From NCBI GenBank assembly GCA_021299375.1, contig JAJTGR010000005.1, forward strand, positions 1 through 48,741: a stretch of 48,741 nucleotides of DNA. The letters run 5' to 3'. Each line of letters starts with the position of its first letter. Position 1 is the stretch's first letter. The notes beneath the pieces are model-generated. The model saw nothing but the letters and a program-made list of their open reading frames with translations, searched no databases and was not told the DNA's origin. Origin of the DNA: Gemmatimonadota bacterium (GTDB lineage: Bacteria > Gemmatimonadota > Gemmatimonadetes > Gemmatimonadales > Gemmatimonadaceae). This document shows, piece after piece, positions 26,426 to 34,173 of this stretch. The position numbers and the translations under genes were made by a program.

Positions 26426-27265
26426 CTACGGCAACGTGTCCAGCCGCGCCGCCGGGTCGCCCCTCGGCACCCGCAGCCGCTGCCCCACCGTGATGTCGTC
26501 GGCGGTGAGTTGATTGAGTTGGCGCAGGACGTCGGGTGAGGTGCGGAAGCGCGCGGCGATGCCCGTCAGGGATTCGCCGCGCCGTACAATGTGGCTGACG
26601 TATTCGTCCGCCCGCGGCGGTGGTGCCCGGGTCACGGCATCCAGCTGCTGCACGGCCTGCGTGGCCAGCCGCCGGGCGGCGGCGCTGGCGCTCGCTACGC
26701 GCAGGGCGGCCGCCCACTCGCGGTCGTCGACGAGGAAGTCGACCTGGGTCGACGGCGTGCGCAGTACGAGCCCGCGCCCGCGACCTCGCCAGATCGTGCG
26801 CCGGTCCAGCGTGAACGCGGCATCGTACGGGTAGCTCTCCACCAGCAGGTCGAGGGGACCATCGTCCCGCGGACGAAGCAGGGGCGTGGGCGGCGCCCCC
26901 ACGTAGAGCAGCCGGCGATCCGTGGCGACGACCACGCCGTACGACTCGCGCCACATGTCGGTCCATCGACGTTGGGCCGCGAACACCTGCGCCACCGGTC
27001 GTTCCCCCGCCTCGTACAGGGCCGAGAGCTCCCGCAGGGCAGCCTCACGTGCGGTGCGCCGCGCCCCGATGGGAGGCACCACCGCCGCCGCTGCGACGAT
27101 ACCGGCCGTCGCCAGAATCGCGGACCCACTCGTCAGGCCGATCAGGAAACGCAGCCACAGGCTACGCGGCGTGCGGACGGGGGCGGCCGCACCGGCACGG
27201 CGCCACCCCTGCTTGGGTGGTCCGGGGGGCGGGGGACTGTCGGATGGAACGGTTGGCGCCGTCAT
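26426..27265 (-). CDS. LysM-domain membrane protein
   Basis: 279 residues. A Pro-rich cytoplasmic N-terminus (~1-35) precedes one transmembrane helix (~38-60). A middle domain with strands such as YGVVVATDRRLLYVGAPP and a short helix (~150-205) could be PH-like (the phrase 'VVATDRRLLYVG' resembles bacterial PH domains), but this is only a resemblance. A C-terminal LysM repeat binds peptidoglycan (SHIVRRGESLTGIAARFRTS, LRQLNQLTADDITVGQRLRV). It probably links the inner membrane to the cell wall. ATG 27265 is chosen because TATCTT lies seven bases upstream and the extended frame is Arg/Gly-rich filler. Convergent with the deoxyhypusine synthase homologue. Confidence 0.8.
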   Translation of the reverse strand: MTAPTVPSDSPPPPGPPKQGWRRAGAAAPVRTPRSLWLRFLIGLTSGSAILATAGIVAAAAVVPPIGARRTAREAALRELSALYEAGERPVAQVFAAQRRWTDMWRESYGVVVATDRRLLYVGAPPTPLLRPRDDGPLDLLVESYPYDAAFTLDRRTIWRGRGRGLVLRTPSTQVDFLVDDREWAAALRVASASAAARRLATQAVQQLDAVTRAPPPRADEYVSHIVRRGESLTGIAARFRTSPDVLRQLNQLTADDITVGQRLRVPRGDPAARLDTLP

Positions 27266-27278
27266 TGGGGGGAAGATA
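27266..27278 (-). promoter_or_regulatory. -10 element abutting the LysM gene start (leaderless candidate)
   Basis: On the minus strand TATCTT (27278-27273) is followed by seven bases and ATG 27265. The hexamer is identical to the typA -10 box. No ribosome-binding site and no good -35 box are visible. Confidence 0.4.
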
Positions 27279-27424
27279 CCCCGCCGGTTCGCCGACGAGG
27301 CTGCACCGCCTCCGCGGGGAACGCTGCCCTGCCACTCGCCCCTGCGTATGGGCCCACCGATATTCCCGCTCCATGGCCCCCCTCTTCCGGTCACCGCGGT
27401 CGTTTCGGCGACGTCGGGCGCTGC

Positions 27425-27910
27425 ATGACTGACCATGCCGCGTACCGTGCGTCGCGTACCCGCCGGCGTGCCTTCACGGCCATCGTGCTCGGCACTCTGG
27501 GCATTGCCTTGGCCTACGTCAGCGCGTTCCTCGCGCCGCCGCTGTCACGGTGGGGCCCCTGGGTGATGGCGGTGGCGCTGCCCGCGTGCATGGTCGGCAC
27601 CATGTCGTTCGGGGCCACGCGCCGCGGGCGTTCGCTCGGGGTGTTGGCATGGCCCATCGGGTTGGTCTGCGTACTTGTGACCGGCGGATTCCTGCTGGCA
27701 CTGCTGTTGCCCGCGGATTTGGTAGAGGGTCCGTACTGGCTGGGCCTTCCCCGGCGGGCGGCGGTGATTCTGTATGGCGTAGGCATCCTGCCGCTGTTCG
27801 TGTTGCCCGTGGCGTATGCCCTCACCTTCGACGCGCTGACGCTGTCGGACGACGACATCGCCCGGGTGCGCGCGGCCCGCCTCGGCGATGGGCCGCCGGG
27901 GCACCGCTGA
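27425..27910 (+). CDS. Four-helix membrane protein coupled to a sodium symporter
   Basis: 161 residues, no family recognised. Four hydrophobic segments are plain (~17-38, 46-63, 72-96, 112-133), with a basic N-terminus (YRASRTRRRAF) and a hydrophilic C-terminal tail. Its stop codon overlaps the next start (TGATG), so it is translationally coupled to the symporter. The arrangement recalls YjcH-ActP and the DUF4212 small subunits of some symporters, but those have two helices, so this is not an obvious member. It may be an accessory subunit of the transporter. ATG 27425 is used; no strong ribosome-binding site is seen. Confidence 0.7.
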   Translation: MTDHAAYRASRTRRRAFTAIVLGTLGIALAYVSAFLAPPLSRWGPWVMAVALPACMVGTMSFGATRRGRSLGVLAWPIGLVCVLVTGGFLLALLLPADLVEGPYWLGLPRRAAVILYGVGILPLFVLPVAYALTFDALTLSDDDIARVRAARLGDGPPGHR

Positions 27911-29439
27911 TGGTCGGCCCCCACCTGACCGGCATGGCGCATCTCCTGCAGGCCGGCCGCATCCCCGACCACGCCCGCCCCGTCATCGGCGGGGTGGCGC
28001 TCGTCTACTTCGTGGTGGTTGCCGTGATCGGTGTCTGGGCCACCCGGCGCACCAGGTCGGCCTCCGATTTCTTCGTGGCGGGGCAGGGCATCGGTCTGTT
28101 CCCGCTCGCCATGGCCGCGATGGCCGCGACCCTGTCCGGTTTCGCCTTCATCGGCGGGCCGGGACTCGTGTACACCGTGGGGCTCGGCGCGGTGTTCATC
28201 GTGTTGCCTGCGGCGCTCACCAACTCGATGGGGGCGTGGGTGCTGGCCAAGCGCCTGCGGCTGCTGGCGGAAGTCCGCGAGATGATCACCATCCCCGATG
28301 CGATTGGCGCCCGGTTCCAGTCACCCGCCGCCCAGGGTCTCGCCGGACTGGCGATCATCCTCGCGGTGATCGGGTACATGGCCACGAACCTGCTCGCGCT
28401 CGGCTTGGTGGTCGATGCGACATTCGCGTGGGGGCTGGCCACCTCCATCTGGGTGGGTACGCTCATCGTCCTCGCGTACTCGGTCTCGGGCGGCATCCTC
28501 GCCGGCATCTACAATGACGTCTTCCAGGGCCTGCTGATGGCGGCCGCGTCGGCGCTGGTGTTCGGGTATGCGCTCGACAGCGGGGGGGGGCTCGCTGGCA
28601 TCTCGCGCACCATCCTCAGGCACGAGGCGGCCGTGCTCGGCCCGTGGGGTACGCTCTCGCCGCTGGCGGCGCTGTCGTTCTACTTCGTGTTCGGTCTCGG
28701 GTCGCTGGGGCAGCCGCACGTGGCGCACAAGTTCTTCATGTTGCGGGATGCGCGGAAGCTGAAGTGGTTCCCGCTGCTCATGACCTGTGCGCTGTTTCTG
28801 ACCCTGCTGCTGTTCGTCGGCGTCGGCCTTGCCATGAAGGCGCTGGTTCTCTCGGGAACGTCGCCCGCACTCCGCACGGCCGATGAGGCGACGCCCACCT
28901 TCCTGCTGCGCTTCACGCCGCTGCCGCTGGCCGCGGTGGTCTTCTCCGCCGTGGCGGCGGCGATCATGAGCACGGTGAACTCCTTCATGAGCATCGGGGC
29001 GGCGGCGTTCACGCACGATCTCCCGGTGGCGTTCGGCTGGCGCGTGAAGAATGAACTGCGCTGGGGGCGTATCTGGACGGTGGTGCTGACGCTCGTCGCT
29101 GCCGCCGTGGCGCAGGCCTCGGGCACGCTGGTGTCGTTCCTCGGGATCTTCGGCTGGGGGCTTTTCGCCTCCACGCTGGTCCCGTCGCTCGCGATTGGCC
29201 TCAACTGGCAGGGGGCCACTCGCGCCGGCGCCATCGCCTCGATTGCCACCGGTCTCGTGATCACGCTGGGCCTCGAGTCACTCGCGTACTTCAAGGTGTT
29301 CACATTCCCCTCGGGCGTCACGGCCACGGCCATCGCGCTGGTGGCCTCGCTGCTGGTGTTTCTCACCGGCTCCTGGCTCACCCGTCAGACGGCTGCGGCA
29401 ACGCTGGCACCCGATGTGCGCGCCGTCATGGAGGCCTGA
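27910..29439 (+). CDS. Sodium:solute symporter (SSS family)
   Basis: 509 residues with about 12-13 hydrophobic segments. SSS-type features are the early RTRSASDFFVAGQGIGLFPL segment, the GFAFIGGPGLVYTVG turn, SVSGGILAGIYNDVFQGLLM and a late MSTVNSFMSIGAAAFTHDL segment that matches the family's conserved helix 8 region with small polar residues for sodium. Substrates of this family include acetate, pyruvate, proline and sugars. The gene is coupled to a four-helix protein and is followed, after a gap, by acetoacetyl-CoA synthetase, so a carboxylate or keto-acid substrate is a reasonable guess. A small GGGAG-CGCG-CTCCC hairpin follows the stop (29451-29464). Confidence 0.9.
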   Translation: MVGPHLTGMAHLLQAGRIPDHARPVIGGVALVYFVVVAVIGVWATRRTRSASDFFVAGQGIGLFPLAMAAMAATLSGFAFIGGPGLVYTVGLGAVFIVLPAALTNSMGAWVLAKRLRLLAEVREMITIPDAIGARFQSPAAQGLAGLAIILAVIGYMATNLLALGLVVDATFAWGLATSIWVGTLIVLAYSVSGGILAGIYNDVFQGLLMAAASALVFGYALDSGGGLAGISRTILRHEAAVLGPWGTLSPLAALSFYFVFGLGSLGQPHVAHKFFMLRDARKLKWFPLLMTCALFLTLLLFVGVGLAMKALVLSGTSPALRTADEATPTFLLRFTPLPLAAVVFSAVAAAIMSTVNSFMSIGAAAFTHDLPVAFGWRVKNELRWGRIWTVVLTLVAAAVAQASGTLVSFLGIFGWGLFASTLVPSLAIGLNWQGATRAGAIASIATGLVITLGLESLAYFKVFTFPSGVTATAIALVASLLVFLTGSWLTRQTAAATLAPDVRAVMEA

Positions 29440-29981
29440 CGGCACCCGCAGGGAGCGCGCTCCCTCTGGTTCCAGCGCCGAACTCCCCCCGATCCGGCCT
29501 CGCCGCTTCCCTCCCGCCGGGAATCGCACGGTGGCCTGCAGACGCGGGTGTGCCCGTCGTGGGACGCCGCTGCGGTGCCCCGTCGGTGATCGCGAGGCGC
29601 TGTCGCCTCATTGTGATTCGGGCAGGGACATACTCGGTGCCGGAGCCGCGCGGCGGGCGCGCGCCGTGGGCGCCGTGCCGCGCACTCGGGCCTTCGTGCG
29701 GTTGCGGAGCCGACCGGACAGCGGGGGCGGTGCTTCGGTCGGTGGGGGTCGATCCCCTGACGCCACGGTGTTGCCAACCCCTCAGTGGCGGGGGGTACCG
29801 ACTTGTCACGCTGGCCGGTGGTGCGCAGGCGACCGTGCACCACGTGCGCGGCGCCCCCGACGGCGCTGCCTCGTGCGAGCGGGCGCCGGGCTGGCGGCCG
29901 GCGCCGCCGTTGGCGGTGCCCCCCGCTGGCGGCCGGCGGGCGCCCTAGCGAGCATTGGGACATGCCAGCGCCTGCCCCGCG
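29440..29981. other. 542-bp stretch with no firmly supported gene
   Basis: It begins with an inverted repeat (AGGGAG/CTCCCT, 29450-29465) without a T-run. A 14-base direct repeat GCTGGCGGCCGGCG occurs twice (near 29889 and 29925). A GC3-rich open frame on the plus strand (about 29611-29948, GTG start) ends in sequence such as YRLVTLAGGAQATVHHV and could be a small gene, but it has no ribosome-binding site or family match. The region must also carry the promoter for the 94-residue gene and aacS. Confidence 0.4.
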
Positions 29982-30266
29982 ATGACCGCCTCCCGACGCC
30001 CAAGCACCCGGCGCACCGGCGCGTCCGACGAGTCCACCGCGCCAGCGCCAGCGCAGCTCGACCTCTTTCCGGTGCGCCCGGTGGTGGACGTGCTCGACGC
30101 GCGTGCGGTGGTGGGGCCACGCACGGGTGTCGAACACCTCGTGCGGGTGCGACTGCGCCCCAATGATGCGCCGCATCTTGTGTTTCACGATCGTCACGGC
30201 TGGTACTGCGACGCGCACGGCCCGTCGTGTCAGGCGGTGACCCTGGCTCGCGACGAGGTGCGGTGA
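29982..30266 (+). CDS. Small hypothetical protein upstream of acetoacetyl-CoA synthetase
   Basis: 94 residues, no family recognised. A basic, Ser/Thr/Ala-rich N-terminus (~30 residues) leads into an ordered-looking part (VVDVLDARAVVGPRTGVEHL, then HLVFHDRHGWYCDAHGPSCQ). The closely set His, Cys, His and Cys residues of HDRHGWYCDAHGPSC could bind metal. The stop lies two bases before the next ATG (TGAGCATG), suggesting one mRNA with the synthetase. ATG 29982 is the start; no clear ribosome-binding site. Confidence 0.55.
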   Translation: MTASRRPSTRRTGASDESTAPAPAQLDLFPVRPVVDVLDARAVVGPRTGVEHLVRVRLRPNDAPHLVFHDRHGWYCDAHGPSCQAVTLARDEVR

Positions 30267-30268
30267 GC

Positions 30269-32296
30269 ATGGCAGCGGAGGCGCCGATCTGGAGTCCCAC
30301 GGCGGACGACGTCGCCCGGGCGCGGCTGACGCAGTTCCTGCACGACCTGCAGGCGCGTGGTGTGGTGCCGGCCAACGTCGCCGACGCGCACGCGCTGCAG
30401 CGCTGGTCGGTGGCGTATCCGGAAGCGTTCTGGGCCGAGGTGTGGCGGGCCGCTGATATCGTGGCTGACGGAGACGGTACCTCCGGCAGGCCATGGCGCG
30501 CGGTACTCGAGCGGGGGGATGTGATGCGGCCACCGCACCAGGGCTCGAACGGCTGGGAGGGGCCGCGCTGGTTCACGGGGGCGCGCCTCAACTTCGCGGA
30601 GCACCTGCTGCGCCGGAGCGACGACGGCGTGGCGCTGGTGGCGTGGAACGAACAGGGGGCGCAGCAGCGCCTCACCTATGGTGACCTGACCGGTCGCGTC
30701 GCGCAGTGCGCGGCCGCGCTCGAGGCGCTGGGGGTGGGTGCCGGGGACCGTGTGGTGGGGTGGATGCCCAACCTCCCCGAAACGGTCATCGTGATGCTCG
30801 CCGCCGCATCGCGCGGGGCCACGTGGTCGAGCTGTTCGCCCGACTTCGGCACCAAGGGCGTACTCGAACGGTTCGGGCAGATCGCGCCGACGGTACTCGT
30901 CGCGGCCGACGGCTACCGGTACGCCGGCAAGCGCATGGACTGTCTGCTCCGGCTCCGCGAGATCGAGGCGGCGCTGCCGAGCCTCAAGGCGGTGTGGGTG
31001 GTGCCGTACCTGTCCCCAGCGCCCGCTCTTGACGGACTGGCGCGGGCGGAGCGCTTTGACGAGGTGCTCGCGCAGCATGGCCACGCCACGACGCCGCAGT
31101 TCGTGCGTCTTCCCTTCGACCACCCGCTGTACATCCTGTACTCGTCGGGCACGACCGGGTTGCCGAAGTGCATGGTCCACGGTGCCGGCGGCACACTGCT
31201 GCAGCACTGGAAGGAGCTGGCGCTGCACACCGACCTCGCCGCCGATGATGTGCTGTTCTACTTCACCACCTGCGGTTGGATGATGTGGAACTGGCTCGTG
31301 TCGGGGCTCGCGCTCGGCGCCACCGTTGTGCTCTACGACGGCGCCCCACTCGCGCCGGACCCCACGATCCTGTGGCGCATGGCGGAGGCCGAGGGGATTA
31401 CGGTGTTCGGCACCAGCGCCAAGTACCTGGCCATGCTCGAGAAGGAAGGAGTGGTGCCGCGCGAGGTTGCTGACCTCGCGGGGCTGCGAACCATCCTGTC
31501 CACCGGGAGCCCACTGGCCGCCTCGAGTTATGACTTCGTGCGGCAGGCGGTTGGCTCACGGGTGCGCGTGTCCAGCATCAGCGGTGGCACCGATATCGTG
31601 AGCTGCTTTGCGCTTGGCGACCCGACCGGTCCCGTGCACCGGGGTGAGCTGCAGATGCGTGGGTTGGGTATGGCGGTCGATGTGGTGGATGACACGGGCC
31701 GCCCGGTGCGAGGAGCGCCCGGGGAGCTGGTGTGTACGCGGCCCTTTCCCAGCATGCCGGTGGCCTTCTGGAACGATCCTGAAGGCGCCCTGTACCGCGC
31801 GGCGTATTTCGAGGCCATACCGGGCGTGTGGCGCCATGGAGACTGGGCCGAAATCACGGTACACGACGGCCTGGTCATTCATGGCCGGAGCGATGCCACG
31901 CTCAACCCGGGGGGCGTACGCATCGGGACTGCGGAGATCTACCGCCAGGTCGAACAGATCTCCGAGGTGCTCGAGTCCCTCGTGGTAGAGCAGACCATCG
32001 GCGAGGCCGCCGGCACCGATTCGCGGGTGGTCCTTTTCGTCCGCCTGCGCGAGGGGGAGGCACTCACCGATGCCCTGCAGTCGGCCATCCGGACGCGCAT
32101 TCGCGAGCACACCAGTCCGCACCATGTGCCCAAGGTGATCGTCGCGGTGCCGGACATCCCTCGCACCCTTAGTGGCAAGATCACCGAGCTGGCTGTACGC
32201 GACGTGCTGCACGGCCGGCCGGTGAAGAACGTGGACGCCCTCGCCAACCCCGAGGCGTTGGCGCACTTTCGCGACCGGCCGGAGTTGCGCGGCTGA
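30269..32296 (+). CDS. aacS: Acetoacetyl-CoA synthetase
   Basis: 675 residues, typical of acetoacetate-CoA ligase (EC 6.2.1.16) rather than the similar-sized acetyl-CoA synthetase. The long N-terminal region (VAYPEAFWAEVWRAADI, then RPPHQGSNGWEGPRWFTGAR) and the TTCGWMMWNWLVSGLALGAT block are characteristic. AMP-binding motifs: YSSGTTGLPKCMVHGAGG, the SGGTDIVSCFALGDP loop, GRSDATLNPGGVRIG and catalytic Lys637 in TLSGKITELAVR. It activates acetoacetate with ATP and CoA in the cytoplasm. Acetoacetate is an end product of tyrosine degradation, whose genes start 650 bp downstream, and may also be imported. The start follows the previous stop by two bases. Confidence 0.92.
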   Translation: MAAEAPIWSPTADDVARARLTQFLHDLQARGVVPANVADAHALQRWSVAYPEAFWAEVWRAADIVADGDGTSGRPWRAVLERGDVMRPPHQGSNGWEGPRWFTGARLNFAEHLLRRSDDGVALVAWNEQGAQQRLTYGDLTGRVAQCAAALEALGVGAGDRVVGWMPNLPETVIVMLAAASRGATWSSCSPDFGTKGVLERFGQIAPTVLVAADGYRYAGKRMDCLLRLREIEAALPSLKAVWVVPYLSPAPALDGLARAERFDEVLAQHGHATTPQFVRLPFDHPLYILYSSGTTGLPKCMVHGAGGTLLQHWKELALHTDLAADDVLFYFTTCGWMMWNWLVSGLALGATVVLYDGAPLAPDPTILWRMAEAEGITVFGTSAKYLAMLEKEGVVPREVADLAGLRTILSTGSPLAASSYDFVRQAVGSRVRVSSISGGTDIVSCFALGDPTGPVHRGELQMRGLGMAVDVVDDTGRPVRGAPGELVCTRPFPSMPVAFWNDPEGALYRAAYFEAIPGVWRHGDWAEITVHDGLVIHGRSDATLNPGGVRIGTAEIYRQVEQISEVLESLVVEQTIGEAAGTDSRVVLFVRLREGEALTDALQSAIRTRIREHTSPHHVPKVIVAVPDIPRTLSGKITELAVRDVLHGRPVKNVDALANPEALAHFRDRPELRG

Positions 32297-32334
32297 CTGT
32301 CCCACGCTCCATTCACCCCTGCACGGAGCCCTCC

Positions 32335-32742
32335 ATGTCCAACCTGTCGGAGTCGGGTCTGGCGACCGCGCGCGTCGTCATGGCCACGCGGAGACGGATG
32401 CGGGTTGCCACCCTTGGCCTTGCGTGCCTCATCGGCGTGTCGGGCGAGCCGCTCGACGCGCAGGTGCGCCGCCCTGACTCCATGCCCGCGACGGCGTCGC
32501 CGGTGCAGCCTCGGCCTGGCCCGGCCGGAAGCGGCCAGCTGGCGGCTCCCTCCGCGGCCCTGGTGGACATCAATCGGGCCACCGCCGGCGACCTCGAGGC
32601 GCTCCCCGGGATCGGCAAGGCGCTGGCGGCGAAGATCATCGGCGGCCGCCCGTACGCCAACAAGCAGCAACTCGTCCAGCGGGGCATCCTGACGCCGGCC
32701 GTGTACGAGACGGTGAAGGACCGCCTCATCGCCAAACGGTAG
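32335..32742 (+). CDS. Secreted helix-hairpin-helix (ComEA-like) protein
   Basis: 135 residues. An N-terminal signal or anchor (about residues 20-43; a cut after LDA is likely) and a Pro-rich linker precede a helix-hairpin-helix domain (VDINRATAGDLEALPGIGKA, then ILTPAVYETVKDRLIAKR). ComEA uses this domain to bind incoming DNA during transformation, but such small HhH proteins also have unknown functions, and no other competence gene is here. ATG 32335 is preceded by GGAG at six bases. The N-terminal ~20 residues before the hydrophobic part are long for a signal peptide; an internal ATG (32380, Met16) is possible. Confidence 0.75.
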   Translation: MSNLSESGLATARVVMATRRRMRVATLGLACLIGVSGEPLDAQVRRPDSMPATASPVQPRPGPAGSGQLAAPSAALVDINRATAGDLEALPGIGKALAAKIIGGRPYANKQQLVQRGILTPAVYETVKDRLIAKR

Positions 32743-32779
32743 CCGGGACGGCCGAGGCCCGCTGCGGCCCGGGATCGAC

Positions 32780-32866
32780 TAGATTCCCCACATGCTGCAT
32801 AGCCCGCTGGCGGAGGATCAACGGGAGCGTGCCTGGATCGGCGCGTTGCCGCGCTCGCATATCTGA
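32780..32866 (+). promoter_or_regulatory. Candidate promoter and leaderless short frame upstream of hppD
   Basis: TAGATT (32780-32785) lies six bases before ATG 32792, which opens a 24-codon frame ending at TGA 32866 (MLHSPLAEDQRERAWIGALP and four more residues). The arrangement copies the leaderless starts elsewhere in the window. The peptide is not rich in Tyr or Phe, so classical attenuation is unlikely. The box may simply be the promoter of the hppD-hmgA operon, giving a leader of ~160 nt. Confidence 0.3.
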
Positions 32867-32952
32867 GACGGACGGTCGGTGTGCATCCCGCACCGCGCGG
32901 CAGGCTCGCGTGTGTGCCTCCCTGACCACTTCCATGCCTTGCAGGTGTGCCC

Positions 32953-34077
32953 ATGGCCACGTTGACCGTACCCGAAACGGGCGTCGAGCAGGACGCCTTC
33001 CCCATCAACGGCACCGACTACGTCGAGTTCTACGTCGGCAATGCCAAACAGGCGAGCCACTATTACCGCGCGGCCTTCGGCTATGCGCTCGTCGCCTACC
33101 GCGGTCCGGAAACGGGCGTCCGCGATCGTGCCAGCTACCTCATGCAGCAGGGCAAGATCCGGCTGGTGCTGACCACCGCGCTGGCCCCCGAGTCGCCCAT
33201 CGCCGAGCAGGTGCATCGGCACGGCGACGGCGTGAAGGACTACGCCCTGTGGGTGAACGACGCGCGACTGGCGTACGAGACGGCGCTCTCGCGCGGGGCC
33301 ATCCCGGTGCACCCCCCCGAGGTTCATCGCGATGCGCATGGTGAGGTGGTCATCGCCGCCATCGGGACGTACGGCGACACCATCCACTCGCTCGTGGAGC
33401 GTCGCGACTACCGCGGCATCTTCCTGCCGGGCTTCGTGCCCGTGACGCCGCACTACCAGCCAGCCGATGTGGGCCTCAAGTACGTGGACCATTGCGTGGG
33501 CAATGTCGAGTTGGGCCAGATGAACCGGTGGGTGGGCTACTACGGCGACGTGCTTGGCTTTCGCAACCTCGTCACCTTCGACGACCAGGACATCAGTACC
33601 GAGTATTCGTCGCTGATGTCGAAGGTCATGGCGAACGGGAATGACAAGATCAAGTTCCCGATCAACGAACCGGCATCGGGGAAGAAGAAGTCGCAGATCG
33701 AGGAGTACCTCGACTTCTACCGCGGACCGGGGGCGCAGCACCTCGCGCTTGCGACCGATGATATCCTGGCCACGGTGACGGCACTGCGCGAACGCGGCGT
33801 GGAGTTCCTGTCGGTGCCCACGTCGTACTACGATGAGCTGCAGGCGCGGGTGGGCACCATCGACGAGCCCGTGGATGAACTGGCCACGTTGGGCATCCTG
33901 GTGGACCGCGATCCCGACGGCTACCTGCTGCAGATCTTCACGAAGCCGGTGGAGGATCGCCCGACGCTGTTTTTCGAGATCATCCAGCGCAAGGGGGCCA
34001 CGAGCTTCGGCAAGGGCAACTTCAAGGCGCTGTTCGAGTCGATCGAGCGGGAGCAGGAACGGCGGGGCAATCTGTAG
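32953..34077 (+). CDS. hppD: 4-hydroxyphenylpyruvate dioxygenase HppD
   Basis: 374 residues with two vicinal-oxygen-chelate halves. The iron ligands are His180 (KYVDHCVGNVELGQMNRWV), His263 (GPGAQHLALATDDI) and Glu342 (LFFEIIQRKGATSFGKGNFK), with the conserved C-terminal helix. HppD (EC 1.13.11.27) turns 4-hydroxyphenylpyruvate into homogentisate, the second step of tyrosine degradation. ATG 32953 has AGG seven bases upstream; an in-frame GTG two codons earlier is possible. hmgA follows after 96 bp and an aminotransferase after that, so the window holds the first three enzymes of the route. Confidence 0.97.
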   Translation: MATLTVPETGVEQDAFPINGTDYVEFYVGNAKQASHYYRAAFGYALVAYRGPETGVRDRASYLMQQGKIRLVLTTALAPESPIAEQVHRHGDGVKDYALWVNDARLAYETALSRGAIPVHPPEVHRDAHGEVVIAAIGTYGDTIHSLVERRDYRGIFLPGFVPVTPHYQPADVGLKYVDHCVGNVELGQMNRWVGYYGDVLGFRNLVTFDDQDISTEYSSLMSKVMANGNDKIKFPINEPASGKKKSQIEEYLDFYRGPGAQHLALATDDILATVTALRERGVEFLSVPTSYYDELQARVGTIDEPVDELATLGILVDRDPDGYLLQIFTKPVEDRPTLFFEIIQRKGATSFGKGNFKALFESIEREQERRGNL

Positions 34078-34130
34078 CGCCCGGGCTCGTCGTCGACACG
34101 CGTAGGTCACCGGTTTCTCCATTGGTCCAC

Positions 34131-34159
34131 GCGGGCCGCCCCCGCCGGCGGCGGCCCGC
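34131..34159 (+). repeat. GC hairpin in the hppD-hmgA gap
   Basis: GCGGGCCGCC (34131-34140) pairs perfectly with GGCGGCCCGC (34150-34159) across a 9-base loop, 14 bp before the hmgA ATG. No T-run follows. It could stabilise the hppD message, slow polymerase or mask hmgA translation initiation. Confidence 0.45.
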
Positions 34160-34173
34160 CTCACGTTTGAGCC

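Noticed and set aside
34131-34159. Treating the hppD-hmgA hairpin as an intrinsic terminator
   Set aside because: No T-run follows and hmgA must be expressed with hppD; it is listed as a hairpin only.
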